From NCBI RefSeq assembly GCF_038896935.1, contig NZ_JBANDC010000023.1:1-64000 (forward strand): 64,000 nt of DNA, read 5' to 3'. The translations under genes were made by a program, and so were the position numbers. The stretch comes from Collimonas rhizosphaerae (GTDB lineage: Bacteria; Pseudomonadota; Gammaproteobacteria; Burkholderiales; Burkholderiaceae_D). Under the pieces are notes generated by a model. That model was not told where the DNA came from and did not search any database. It worked only from the letters and a program-made list of their open reading frames with translations. Numbering within the stretch: position 1 is the stretch's first letter; each line of letters begins with the position of its first letter. Below are positions 17,088 to 27,231 of the stretch, piece by piece.

Positions 17088-18350
17088 ATGCATTTATCTG
17101 AATTAAAGGCGTTACACGTCTCCGCCCTGCTAGAAATGGCAATCGGCCTGGACATCGATAACGCAGCGCGTTTGCGCAAACAAGAACTGATGTTCGCGAT
17201 CCTGAAAAAGCGCGCGAAATCAGGAGAACAGATTTTTGGCGACGGCGCCCTCGAAGTCCTGCCTGACGGCTTTGGCTTCCTGCGCTCGCCCGACGCCAGC
17301 TACATGGCGTCCACCGACGACATTTATATCTCGCCTTCGCAGATCCGCCGTTTCAACCTGCACACCGGCGATTCGATCGAAGGTGAAGTGCGTACGCCGA
17401 AAGACGGCGAGCGCTATTTCGCCCTGGTCAAGGTCGACAAGGTCAACGGCGAATCGCCGGAAGCCTCGAAACACCGCATCCTGTTTGAAAACCTGACGCC
17501 GCTGCATCCGAACAAGCCATTGCCGCTGGAACGCGACATGCGCGGCGAAGAAAACATCACCGGCCGCATCATCGACATGATCGCACCTATCGGCAAGGGC
17601 CAGCGCGGCCTGCTGGTGGCGTCGCCGAAGTCGGGTAAATCGGTCATGCTGCAGCATATTGCGCATGCGATCACCACCAACCATCCCGACACCGTGATGA
17701 TCGTCCTGCTGATCGACGAACGTCCTGAAGAAGTGACCGAAATGCAGCGCTCGGTGCGCGGCGAAGTGGTGGCATCGACTTTCGATGAACCGGCTACGCG
17801 CCACGTGCAGGTTGCTGAAATGGTGCTGGAAAAAGCCAAGCGCCTGGTTGAAATGAAAAAAGACGTGGTGATCCTGCTGGACTCGATCACCCGCCTGGCG
17901 CGCGCCTACAACACCGTGATCCCTGCTTCCGGCAAGGTGCTGACCGGCGGTGTCGACGCCAACGCGCTGCAGCGTCCGAAGCGTTTCTTCGGCGCCGCCC
18001 GCAACATCGAAGAAGGCGGTTCGCTGACCATCATCGCTACCGCCCTGATCGAAACCGGCAGCCGCATGGATGACGTGATCTACGAAGAATTCAAGGGTAC
18101 CGGCAACATGGAAGTCCACCTGGAACGCCGCCTCGCCGAGAAGCGCGTGTACCCGTCCATCAACCTGAACAAGTCCGGCACCCGCCGCGAAGAATTGCTG
18201 ATCAAGCCTGACCAGCTGCAGAAGATCTGGGTGCTGCGCAAGCTGCTCTACAGCATGGATGAAATCGAAGCGATGGAGTTCATCCTCGACAAGATGAAGT
18301 CAACCAAGAACAACGCCGAGTTCTTCGACATGATGCGACGCGGCGGCTGA
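17088..18350 (+). CDS. rho: Transcription termination factor Rho
   Basis: Hexameric RNA-dependent ATPase of 420 residues, the usual length. Domains: N-terminal helix bundle (MHLSELKALHVSALLEMA), RNA-binding OSB fold (GDGALEVLPDGFGFLRSPDASY, about 51-72), and the ATPase with P-loop SPKSGKS (179-185), Walker B VVILLDSITRLARAYN, the Q-loop/R-loop region KVLTGGVDANALQRPKRFFGAARN, and the arginine-finger area LIETGSRMDDVIYEEFKGTGN. Rho genes often have long leaders for autoregulation; here only about 60 bp separates the trxA terminator from the start, so any such control must work within trxA or this short leader. Confidence 0.98.
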   Translation: MHLSELKALHVSALLEMAIGLDIDNAARLRKQELMFAILKKRAKSGEQIFGDGALEVLPDGFGFLRSPDASYMASTDDIYISPSQIRRFNLHTGDSIEGEVRTPKDGERYFALVKVDKVNGESPEASKHRILFENLTPLHPNKPLPLERDMRGEENITGRIIDMIAPIGKGQRGLLVASPKSGKSVMLQHIAHAITTNHPDTVMIVLLIDERPEEVTEMQRSVRGEVVASTFDEPATRHVQVAEMVLEKAKRLVEMKKDVVILLDSITRLARAYNTVIPASGKVLTGGVDANALQRPKRFFGAARNIEEGGSLTIIATALIETGSRMDDVIYEEFKGTGNMEVHLERRLAEKRVYPSINLNKSGTRREELLIKPDQLQKIWVLRKLLYSMDEIEAMEFILDKMKSTKNNAEFFDMMRRGG

Positions 18351-18370
18351 TCAGCATCAGCCATCAAGAA

Positions 18371-18406
18371 AGCCTGGCCCATGCAAATCGGCCGGGCTCT
18401 TTTTTT
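18371..18406 (+). terminator. Intrinsic terminator after rho
   Basis: AGCCTGGCC pairs with GGCCGGGCT through one G-T wobble across a 10-base loop, then seven T residues follow. Confidence 0.85.
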
Positions 18407-18453
18407 ATGTGCAGCTGACAGCGCCATGGCCGCCGGGCCGCAAATACTGGCGT

Positions 18454-18483
18454 CATGGCATATTGCCATGTGAAAACTATAAT
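18454..18483 (+). promoter_or_regulatory. Inverted repeat and -10 upstream of the MHS carrier
   Basis: CATGGCA-TAT-TGCCATG (18454-18470) is a perfect 7+3+7 palindrome lying where a -35 would be, eight bases before a perfect TATAAT (18478-18483). This layout fits an activator or repressor site controlling the carrier. No regulator gene is adjacent. Confidence 0.5.
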
Positions 18484-18555
18484 TTACCGGCAAAAGAAGC
18501 GTCAAAACACGCTAAATGCTATGCTTGCGAACCTCCATTTTCGCAACGGCACATC

Positions 18556-19848
18556 ATGGCGACAACTCAATCCAGCCAATCGAAATTCGGCACAGTCCTG
18601 CGGGTTACCAGCGGTAACTTCATGGAGATGTTCGATTTTTTCCTGTTCGGCTTCTACGCAACATATATCTCCAAAACCTTTTTCCCGGCCGGCGACGAAT
18701 TTGCGTCGCTGATGCTGACCTTCATGACTTTCGGCGCCGGCTTCCTGATGCGTCCCCTGGGCGCCATCATCCTCGGCGCCTATGTCGACCGAGTCGGCCG
18801 CCGCAAGGGCCTGATCACCACCCTGGCGCTGATGGCGCTCGGCACCATGCTGATTGCCTTTGTGCCTGGCTACGCCAGCATCGGCTATGCGGCGCCATTG
18901 CTGGTGCTGGTCGGCCGCCTGCTGCAGGGATTCTCGGCTGGCGTTGAACTGGGCGGCGTGTCGGTCTACCTGTCTGAAATGGCGACCCCGGGCAACAAGG
19001 GCTTTTACGTCAGCTGGCAATCGGCCAGCCAGCAGGTAGCGATCATTGTCGCCGCGGCCCTTGGCTTCGGCTTGCAGGTATGGCTGCAACCGGCGCAAAT
19101 CGCCGACTGGGGCTGGCGCGTGCCGTTCTTTATCGGCTGCATGATCGTGCCGGTGCTGTTCATGATCCGCCGTTCGCTGCAGGAAACCGAAGAGTTCATG
19201 GCGCGCAAGCACAAGCCTGCCGTGCGCGAGATCCTGCGTTCCATGGTCGATAACTGGGGCCTGGTGATCGCCGGCATGATGCTGGTGTCGATGACGACCG
19301 TTTCGTTCTACCTGATCACCGTCTACACGCCGACTTTCGGCAAGAGCGTGCTCAAGCTTTCTACCATCGATGCACTGGTGGTGACCTTCTGCGTCGGCAT
19401 TTCGAATTTCATCTGGCTGCCGGTGATGGGCGCCCTGTCCGACCGCATCGGCCGCAAGCCGCTGCTGCTGGTGTTTACCATCCTCACCATCCTCACCGCC
19501 TACCCTGCCCTGTCGTGGCTGGTGGCTGACCCGACTTTCCAGAAAATGCTGATGGTCGAGCTGTGGCTGTCGTTCCTGTACGCCAGCTATAACGGCGCAA
19601 TGGTGGTGGCCCTGACCGAAATCATGCCGGTTGAAGTGCGCACCGCCGGTTTTTCCCTGGCTTACAGCCTGGCGACGGCGATTTTCGGCGGCTTCACGCC
19701 AGCCATCGCGACCGGACTGATTGAATACACCGGCGATAAGGGCGCGCCCGGCATGTGGATGACTGCTGCAGCGATATGTGGCTTGTTTGCAACATTGTAT
19801 TTGTATCGCAAAAACGGCAACCAAATCCTGGCAGCTGTCAAAAGCTAA
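18556..19848 (+). CDS. MHS-family MFS carrier, probable citrate/tricarboxylate-type proton symporter
   Basis: Twelve-helix carrier of 430 residues of the metabolite:H+ symporter branch. Typical features: the N-terminal GNFMEMFDFFLFGFYATYI helix 1, RPLGAIILGAYVDRVGRRKGL (MFS motif A between helices 2 and 3), GRLLQGFSAGVELGGVSVYLSEM (helix 4/5 region) and a repeat of motif A, GALSDRIGRKPLLL. The closest named relatives I recall are CitA/TcuC citrate or tricarballylate carriers; substrate is inferred. The frame is open to 18409, but ATG 18556 gives the family N-terminus and lies after the promoter. No catabolic genes adjoin it. Confidence 0.85.
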   Translation: MATTQSSQSKFGTVLRVTSGNFMEMFDFFLFGFYATYISKTFFPAGDEFASLMLTFMTFGAGFLMRPLGAIILGAYVDRVGRRKGLITTLALMALGTMLIAFVPGYASIGYAAPLLVLVGRLLQGFSAGVELGGVSVYLSEMATPGNKGFYVSWQSASQQVAIIVAAALGFGLQVWLQPAQIADWGWRVPFFIGCMIVPVLFMIRRSLQETEEFMARKHKPAVREILRSMVDNWGLVIAGMMLVSMTTVSFYLITVYTPTFGKSVLKLSTIDALVVTFCVGISNFIWLPVMGALSDRIGRKPLLLVFTILTILTAYPALSWLVADPTFQKMLMVELWLSFLYASYNGAMVVALTEIMPVEVRTAGFSLAYSLATAIFGGFTPAIATGLIEYTGDKGAPGMWMTAAAICGLFATLYLYRKNGNQILAAVKS

Positions 19849-19975
19849 GGTCGTATTGGGCGGACTCGCTGTCCGTCCGAGGAAATGATGAAAAGATAAT
19901 ATTGAAAATCCGCCCTGAATTAACCCCAAGGCACTGATTTCATTCATTTTTTCGAATTCACGACCGGATTTATTG

Positions 19976-19981
19976 TATAAT
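19976..19981 (+). promoter_or_regulatory. Probable -10 of rpmE2
   Basis: A perfect TATAAT lies 97 bp before the rpmE2 ATG; the matching -35 is poor. The rest of the 230-bp gap after the carrier holds no gene. Confidence 0.4.
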
Positions 19982-20078
19982 TTGCGGTTTTCCACCCCCG
20001 GCAAGTGATCGACAATCGGGTCAAGAAGCAAGACGACCGACGAAGTGATTGATTGGCTACCACTCAATTGAGGCAATT

Positions 20079-20348
20079 ATGAAAGACGGCATTCACCCAA
20101 ATTACCGCGAAGTCCTGTTCCACGACGTTTCGAACGATTTCAAGTTCGTCACCCGTTCGACAATCCAGACTCGCGAAAACATCACTCACGAAGGTAAAGA
20201 ATATCCTTTGGTGAAGATTGAAGTTTCGTCGGAATCGCATCCGTTCTACACCGGTCAACACAAAATCGTCGACACCGCTGGCCGCGTTGACAAGTTCCGC
20301 AAGAAATTCGGCGCTGTCGGCTCCAAGACTTCGATCGCAAATACTTAA
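20079..20348 (+). CDS. rpmE2: Ribosomal protein L31 type B
   Basis: Large-subunit ribosomal protein of 89 residues. MKDGIHPNYREVLFHDVSNDFKF and SSESHPFYTGQHKIVDTAGRVDKF are the type-B signature. The CxxC zinc-binding cysteines of type A are absent; the protein has no cysteine at all. The frame is open 30 bases further upstream, but MKDGIHPNY is the conserved start. In many bacteria the zinc-free paralogue replaces zinc-binding L31 when zinc is short; whether a type A copy exists here cannot be seen. An intrinsic terminator follows. Confidence 0.96.
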   Translation: MKDGIHPNYREVLFHDVSNDFKFVTRSTIQTRENITHEGKEYPLVKIEVSSESHPFYTGQHKIVDTAGRVDKFRKKFGAVGSKTSIANT

Positions 20349-20364
20349 TTCGATCGCTCGTTTT

Positions 20365-20392
20365 AAAAAGGCAGCTACGGCTGCCTTTTTTT
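20365..20392 (+). terminator. Intrinsic terminator after rpmE2
   Basis: AAAAAGGCAGC, a TACG loop and GCTGCC are followed by seven T residues. Confidence 0.93.
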
Positions 20393-20558
20393 GTTTATCA
20401 GGCTCGCCAGCGGCATCGCAGACGGCTCTTTGATAAATCGTAAAGAAGTGTATGTTTTCTTGAGAACACCAGGAACAAAAACTACGCTCAGTAATAGCGC
20501 AGTAACCCGCTATCCGGCACAATACCCAGCAATTCAACATTGATCAAACGCCATTGTG

Positions 20559-22277
20559 ATGAAGCCCGTCCGTCTTCCCGCCTCCGCCACTAGCGCACTG
20601 CCGCGCTGGGGCTTATGGGCGCTGGGATTGCTATACATACTGCCGGGCCTGATCGGGCGCGATCCGTGGAAAAATGAAGACGCTTCCAGCTTCGGCATCG
20701 CCTGGACCATGGCCCACGGCGGCCTCTCCGACTGGCTGATGCCGAATATCGTCGGCTTGCCGATGCCCGGCGAAAGTCCGCTGCCTTACTGGATCGGCGC
20801 CATCTTCATCAAGCTGTTCGGCTGGCTGCTGGGCGATCCGCTGGCGGGCCGCTTGCCGGCCGTGGGATTCTTCCTGGTCGGTTCGCTGTCGGTCTGGTAC
20901 GCCACCTACCTGCTGGGACGCCGCACCGAAGCACAGCCGCTCCGCCTAGCCTTCGGCGGCCAGCCTGAACCGCGCGACTTCGGCCGCACCCTGGCCGACG
21001 GCGCCTTCCTGATTTATCTCGGCAGCCTGGGCCTGCTGCTGCAGAGCCACGAACCTACCGCCAAAAGCCTGCAAGTCTCGCTGGTCGCCTTTTCCATCTA
21101 CGTTGCAGTGCGCCTGTTCGAGGCACGCAGCCTGCGCAGCGCCGCGCTGCTCGGCCTCAGCTTCGGCCTGCTGGTCCTGACGCGCGGCTGGCTGCTGCCG
21201 CTAGCCATGCTGTGCGGTTTGCTGACGCTGGCGCTGATGCGAGAAAAAGCCATCGCCCGCGACATGCTGCTGGCGACCGTGCCGGTCACGCTGCTGGTTG
21301 CCGCGCTCTGGTTCATCGTCAGCTGGGCCCTGCTACCAGGCGCGCCGGCCCGCTTCGCCATCTGGGAAACCATCAACCTGCGCCAGCTGAGCTGGCCGAC
21401 CTGGACTGCCTTATCGTATTACTTTAAATACGGCATCTGGTTCGCGTGGCCCGCATGGCCGTTTGCCGGCTGGGCGGTGTATGCCTGGCGCCAGCAGCGC
21501 TCGACCTTGCATATCGCATTGCCATTGGCGTTTTTCATCAGCCTGACGATCATGCTGCTGCTCAATCCGCATCCGGAAGAAGGCATTCTGCTACCGCTGC
21601 TGCCGCCGCTGGTGATCCTGGCGGCATTCGGTCTGCCGACCATGAAACGCGGCGCCATCAATGCCGTGGACTGGTTCTCGGTGATGACCCTGACCGCCTG
21701 CGCAGCATTCATCTGGCTGGCCTGGATCGCCAAGGAAAGCGGCTGGCCGGCGCAGATCGCCAGGAATGTCTACAAGCTGGCGCCCGGCTTCAAACCGGAA
21801 TTCAACCTGATCGCGCTGGTGATTGCGCTGCTCGGCTCGGTGTTCTGGATCCTGCTGGTGAACTGGCGCCTGTCGCGCCGGCCGGCGGTCCTATGGCGCG
21901 CGGTAGTGCTGTCCTCGGGCGGCGTGATCCTGTGCTGGCTGCTGCTCACCACCTTGTGGCTGCCATGGATCAACTACAGCAAGAGCTATGCCGGCGTAGC
22001 CGCCCAGATCGACGAGCACCTGCCGGTCGTCAAGCAGTGCGTGGACACCAATGTCGGTCCGGCGCAGCGCGCATCTTTCGCTTATTTCGGCCAGATTCCA
22101 TTCGGCGAATACGGCCAGCCGCATTGCGATTTCCTGCTGTACCAGGACAATATCTCGGTCAAGTCGGATGACGCGATCTGGCGTGAATTCAAAGGCAACT
22201 GGAAACTGCTGTGGACCGGCCGCCGGCCGTCGGACCGCGATGAACGCTTCCGCCTGTACCAGCGGGTCGGCAACTAG
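20559..22277 (+). CDS. ArnT-like membrane glycosyltransferase (GT-C fold)
   Basis: Integral inner-membrane protein of about 572 residues with a dozen hydrophobic helices and a short soluble C-terminal domain. The N-terminal loop GLIGRDPWKNEDASSFGIAWTM carries the acidic motif expected for lipid-phosphate-dependent GT-C transferases (PMT/ArnT family), and GESPLPYWIGAIFIKLFG matches their second conserved block. It probably transfers a sugar from an undecaprenyl-phosphate carrier to a cell-envelope acceptor; donor and acceptor are unknown. It stands alone between rpmE2 and tRNA-Leu. A GTG three bases before the ATG is an alternative start; no good Shine-Dalgarno is seen. Confidence 0.75.
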   Translation: MKPVRLPASATSALPRWGLWALGLLYILPGLIGRDPWKNEDASSFGIAWTMAHGGLSDWLMPNIVGLPMPGESPLPYWIGAIFIKLFGWLLGDPLAGRLPAVGFFLVGSLSVWYATYLLGRRTEAQPLRLAFGGQPEPRDFGRTLADGAFLIYLGSLGLLLQSHEPTAKSLQVSLVAFSIYVAVRLFEARSLRSAALLGLSFGLLVLTRGWLLPLAMLCGLLTLALMREKAIARDMLLATVPVTLLVAALWFIVSWALLPGAPARFAIWETINLRQLSWPTWTALSYYFKYGIWFAWPAWPFAGWAVYAWRQQRSTLHIALPLAFFISLTIMLLLNPHPEEGILLPLLPPLVILAAFGLPTMKRGAINAVDWFSVMTLTACAAFIWLAWIAKESGWPAQIARNVYKLAPGFKPEFNLIALVIALLGSVFWILLVNWRLSRRPAVLWRAVVLSSGGVILCWLLLTTLWLPWINYSKSYAGVAAQIDEHLPVVKQCVDTNVGPAQRASFAYFGQIPFGEYGQPHCDFLLYQDNISVKSDDAIWREFKGNWKLLWTGRRPSDRDERFRLYQRVGN

Positions 22278-22320
22278 CCCCGCAGCAGGCCGTTTGCGGG
22301 AAAATTGATTGGCCCAGCTA

Positions 22321-22349
22321 TTGATCGGGCAGCAGAAACCAGTCATAAT
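22321..22349 (+). promoter_or_regulatory. Promoter of tRNA-Leu
   Basis: TTGATC and CATAAT are separated by 17 bases; the -10 ends 12 bp before the mature tRNA 5' end. Confidence 0.65.
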
Positions 22350-22361
22350 AGCGGACGCGTT

Positions 22362-22448
22362 GCCGAGATGGCGGAATAGGTAGACGCACGGGACTCAAAA
22401 TCCCGCGCTGGAAACAGCGTGCCGGTTCGATTCCGGCTCTCGGCACCA
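22362..22448 (+). tRNA. tRNA-Leu (anticodon CAA)
   Basis: An 87-nt cloverleaf with acceptor arms GCCGAGA and TCTCGGC, discriminator A and an encoded CCA. The anticodon stem CGGGA/TCCCG encloses loop CTCAAAA, giving anticodon CAA for UUG codons. A long variable arm and the GGTTCGATTCC T-arm are class II features expected for leucine. Confidence 0.97.
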
Positions 22449-22456
22449 ACAGACAT

Positions 22457-22483
22457 AAGGCTTCCAGAAATGGAGGCCTTTTT
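22457..22483 (+). terminator. Intrinsic terminator after tRNA-Leu
   Basis: AAGGCTTCCA, GAAA loop and TGGAGGCCTT, then T-rich sequence. Confidence 0.85.
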
Positions 22484-22566
22484 GTTTTGCCTCATCAGAA
22501 TCGGCGACCAGGCCCGCCATCATGCTGCCGCGCGGCTTGATAAAGTCGGTCGCGATGGCGCCACGC

Positions 22567-22602
22567 AAAAAAAATCGGGACACGCAATATACGCATCCCG
22601 AT
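22567..22602 (-). terminator. Intrinsic terminator after the DUF2968 gene
   Basis: On the minus strand ATCGGGA pairs with TCCCGAT around an inner CG-rich part, followed by eight T residues. It lies about 60 bp downstream of the DUF2968 stop. Confidence 0.85.
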
Positions 22603-22660
22603 ATCTTTCCTGCCAGGCGCCAAGGCGAGTCCCTGGCGCCAGATCCGCACCGCGGCGGAG

Positions 22661-23356
22661 TTACTTCTTGCTGGTGGCCTTGGCGTCGCCGAAATTACTG
22701 TTATCCAGCATGGTCTGCTGGGCTTCCAGCGTACGGATGCGGGTTTGCAAGCCGCGCAATTCGTTGCGTGCAGCTTGCTGCTTGTTGCTCAGCAGCTGTG
22801 CCTGCTGACGCGCCTGATCCTGCTGGACACTGACGTTCTGTTCTTGCTGCTGCTGCACTACCAGATCGTTCTGCAAGGCGTTGAGACGGGTTTCCTGGGC
22901 TGCAATCAGCTGCTCGGTGTAGGACTTGTCCGCTTCCAGCTTGATGCGGCGGATATCCACCTCGGCCAGCTTTTCGGTCTGGCCGACGAAGCTCTTGTAG
23001 ATTTGTTCGGCTTGCACGTCGGACGTGGTTTTCACGACGCGCCAGAAATTCTTTTGCTGGAACAAGGCGACATAATAGGTGCGGCTCTCCGGCTTGAACA
23101 GCAGGCTGGAACCGTAGTTACCGTTATAGGTAGTACGCATTTCGCTCACGCCCTGGCTCTGCATCAACTGCTGCAGTTCGCTGATGGTGCTGTTAGCGCT
23201 GACGGCTGCGGGCTGAGGGGCTGCGGCCGGAGTTGGCACGGCTGTGGCGGCGGCAGAGCTGGCGGATGACGGTTGCGCCAAGACGTTGACCGACAAGCCG
23301 GCAATGAGCATCCCCAATCCTAAACCGCGGACTGCATTGCGTACATTTACATTCAT
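22661..23356 (-). CDS. DUF2968-family secreted coiled-coil protein
   Basis: Protein of 231 residues with a Sec signal peptide (GMLIAGLSVNVLAQ), an Ala/Pro/Ser linker to about residue 50, a conserved domain with EMRTTYNGNYGSSLLFKPE and YYVALFQQKNFWRVVKT, and a long coiled coil of Gln/Glu/Arg-rich heptads (about 130-225). I recognise it as the DUF2968 family of Burkholderiales; the function is unknown. Periplasmic location and oligomerisation are inferred from the signal and coiled coil. GGGG precedes the ATG. It is downstream of the sigma-54 activator on the same strand (139 bp gap) and ends at its own terminator. Confidence 0.8.
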   Translation of the reverse strand: MNVNVRNAVRGLGLGMLIAGLSVNVLAQPSSASSAAATAVPTPAAAPQPAAVSANSTISELQQLMQSQGVSEMRTTYNGNYGSSLLFKPESRTYYVALFQQKNFWRVVKTTSDVQAEQIYKSFVGQTEKLAEVDIRRIKLEADKSYTEQLIAAQETRLNALQNDLVVQQQQEQNVSVQQDQARQQAQLLSNKQQAARNELRGLQTRIRTLEAQQTMLDNSNFGDAKATSKK

Positions 23357-23495
23357 CCCCTGATTCCCTTCGCTAACATTAATTTAGTCGATATTTGACA
23401 GCATGCGGGCAATTTTATCTGCAATCCTATTGTTGCTGGGCATTGTTTTTACCCAAAGCATTATTGTTGTTGTTTTAATACTCGTCCTTGACAAA

Positions 23496-24863
<1,368 letters not shown>

Positions 24864-25005
24864 GGTCAACTCTTTCAGTCACCTTCGCGCAAGGCTGGTT
24901 GGATCGTTACTGCCGTTGCGCCGTGACGTGCTAATAAATCGCGGATTTCAACCAGTCGTTCGTGGGTATTCATCACATCGTTTCCATCAATTGATATTTT
25001 TGTTT

Positions 25006-26703
25006 TTAATAAACCAGTTTCACATCACCGCAGCTAATTGACGATAAATTGAGCGTACTTTGCCCAATACCCAGGCCCAGTAACGAGAAAGTCGTATCGA
25101 GCAAAGCACCGACAGCTCCCAATACCGGGTTTAGCACTGCACCTAAAGTAATAAGCAGCGGATTCAGCAGGCTCAGGAGTCCACCGAAAACAAAAGTTCC
25201 CGGCTGGAGAATTCCTCCCAGGATCGCCCCCAAAGACGAACCGACAAGCTTACTGCTAGGGCCATCTGGAGGCACACCCGCAGGAGGAGGCGGATATAAG
25301 GTTGCGCTTGTATCTGGGCTGGTCAGCGACGCATTGATGCCGAGACTGACCAAAGGTAAAACTGCGACCTGGTTCGCAGGCTTGGACACGTCGGGACATG
25401 AAAATGGCGCGCCCATGCCAGTCTGTCCGTTTGCCAGGCAAACTTCTGCCACACCTGTTGTTATCTTGAATGTCGCGTTTTTCGGTGCAGTACATTGCAG
25501 GCTTTGGAGTTGGGCCTGCCCCGGAGCGACATCGATGAAAAGAGGAAGATTAACCAAGCCTAACAAAGCATTCACATTGAGCGCCAGCCGCACTTGCGCC
25601 GACGTTGCCGTCGCACCGACCCCGCCGACTCCCATCTGCGGCGGCTCAATCAGCTTTAATTGCAAGCCGACTTGCCCTAACGCACCGAGATCGATATTCG
25701 CGCCCAGATCTATCAGGTTATTCTTGTTAGCGACTTGCAAAGTCCCAACATTTATCAGATCCAGCACATTGATTTGCGCACTTAAGGCTGCAATCCCGTC
25801 TGTAGCGTTGACGTTCAGAATGTCTCCAAGTTTCAGCAGAGTCCCGCCTAATGCCCCAGTGGTTAAATTCCCCAGTTCGGCAACATTTATGCTCGCCGCC
25901 TGCGCCGGCGACAGCGCCTGGATGGTCGCATTTATCAGCTGGGCCAAGGTTACCTGGGTATTCAATACCTGGTCGAGAGTACCTACATTCAAACCCAGGT
26001 TATTTATAATTTGCAGCAACGAAACCTGCGACCCAAGCAATCCGTTGTAAGTCACCGCACTTAAACACACGTTACTGCCCAAGAGACCGTTGACCAAGGG
26101 ATTCAGCAAGGGGCTGGTGCCGCTGCACACGGAAAGCAGCCCCGTGCCAAGAGAGAAGGTCGCATAGGGACTACTGCCCGAAGCAATTGCTTGCCCGCTG
26201 ATAGTGCGCTGGCCCAGGCCAAAAAATGCCGGCACGGTCTGCACCACAACCACCTTCACTGCATTCAGCTTGGCTCCTGCGATAGGGGCCGCAAAATAAT
26301 TTGGCGCCTGCGCTACATTGACAACCGGGTCCCAGCGACCGCAAGTAACTGTAATGGTATTTGACATCTTGTTAGGAGCCGTAGTCGCAAAGCCGTTGGC
26401 CTGAGCATTCCCTATGGCAGCCAGCACAGCCGTGTCGGTTGCCGCGCATGTCGTGGGATTGCCGGCTGGAGGCGTAGTGGTCAGCTGCAATGCGCCGGCC
26501 AATGCCGCCAGGTCAGCGGTTTTTTGCAAGTCGCGTTTCATATAAAACACATATCCGATGTCAATCGACGACGCTAGAATAAATACAATTGATAAAAAAA
26601 TCGCCACCATCACTATGATGGAACCGCTATGGTGATGTATCCCACGCTGCCGCGCGTTCGCGCCAACGGAATGGCCAACCATGGTGCCGAGAAATGCATT
26701 CAT
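25006..26703 (-). CDS. tadG: TadG-like pilus-assembly protein
   Basis: Protein of 565 residues from ATG 26703. A short cytoplasmic N-terminus and one hydrophobic helix (GSIIVMVAIFLSIVFILASS) are followed by DIGYVFYMKRDLQKTADLAALAGA, the standard TadG/TadE-like signature. The large periplasmic part is rich in Leu, Asn, Val and Gly, with loosely repeated LGLNVGTLDQ, LGDILNV and INVLDLINVGTL motifs. TadG proteins anchor the Flp machine in the envelope. It is the last structural gene of the tad run. The frame is open to 26907 inside the preceding gene; the start chosen gives the family N-terminus, although the Shine-Dalgarno is weak. Confidence 0.8.
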   Translation of the reverse strand: MNAFLGTMVGHSVGANARQRGIHHHSGSIIVMVAIFLSIVFILASSIDIGYVFYMKRDLQKTADLAALAGALQLTTTPPAGNPTTCAATDTAVLAAIGNAQANGFATTAPNKMSNTITVTCGRWDPVVNVAQAPNYFAAPIAGAKLNAVKVVVVQTVPAFFGLGQRTISGQAIASGSSPYATFSLGTGLLSVCSGTSPLLNPLVNGLLGSNVCLSAVTYNGLLGSQVSLLQIINNLGLNVGTLDQVLNTQVTLAQLINATIQALSPAQAASINVAELGNLTTGALGGTLLKLGDILNVNATDGIAALSAQINVLDLINVGTLQVANKNNLIDLGANIDLGALGQVGLQLKLIEPPQMGVGGVGATATSAQVRLALNVNALLGLVNLPLFIDVAPGQAQLQSLQCTAPKNATFKITTGVAEVCLANGQTGMGAPFSCPDVSKPANQVAVLPLVSLGINASLTSPDTSATLYPPPPAGVPPDGPSSKLVGSSLGAILGGILQPGTFVFGGLLSLLNPLLITLGAVLNPVLGAVGALLDTTFSLLGLGIGQSTLNLSSISCGDVKLVY

Positions 26704-26746
26704 GCAGGTTGCTGTTGATTTGGTATGGTTATCCGTATTGGAATGA

Positions 26747-27193
26747 TTAATTCGACGTGTTCTTCGATACTTTATTTTCAAAAAATTCCGGTAGTGGATG
26801 CTTAAAACTATCCATATAACGCGCCCAGCTAGCATCGGCTGTCGCGCCCAGCATAGGTAAACGCGGACCTGCCACGCGTCCATCGGCTTGCGCCTGCAAC
26901 AGGGCATGCGTGACGTCGCCGACGCGTATTCTGTTTTCCGGCCCGGTCGATGCCGGTGTCTCTGGCTGCTGGACAGGAGCAGCAGCCTGCGATGCAGCCG
27001 CTGCTGACTGAATCGCTGTAGGCGCGCTGGCGGTTGCAGAGACCGCCGGGGCTGGCCTGGCGGCAGGATCTTGCAGCAATTTGCCTGTAAGCGGCGACAT
27101 ATTCTGTGCCCAAGTACTCGAAACTCCTGCGCTTAGCAACAGTGCAGAACCGACAAACAGCATGTATTGACCGATAGTTCCCTGTGCTTTCAT
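26747..27193 (-). CDS. DUF3613-family secreted protein of the tad locus
   Basis: Protein of 148 residues with a signal peptide (MLFVGSALLLSAGVSSTWAQ), an Ala/Pro/Thr-rich linker and a conserved C-terminal part: VGDVTHALLQAQADGRVAG, PMLGATADASWARYMDSF and KHPLPEFFE. These blocks are those of the DUF3613 family, which I know from tad loci of Burkholderiales; function unknown. The frame opens at an ATG at 27226, but AGGGG sits six bases before ATG 27193. It lies between tadD and tadG with short gaps (38 and 43 bp), so it is in the operon and probably helps pilus assembly in the periplasm. Confidence 0.8.
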   Translation of the reverse strand: MKAQGTIGQYMLFVGSALLLSAGVSSTWAQNMSPLTGKLLQDPAARPAPAVSATASAPTAIQSAAAASQAAAPVQQPETPASTGPENRIRVGDVTHALLQAQADGRVAGPRLPMLGATADASWARYMDSFKHPLPEFFENKVSKNTSN

Positions 27194-27231
27194 TTGCCGA
27201 CCCCTTGAGCAAAAATTAAATTGCATGACTT

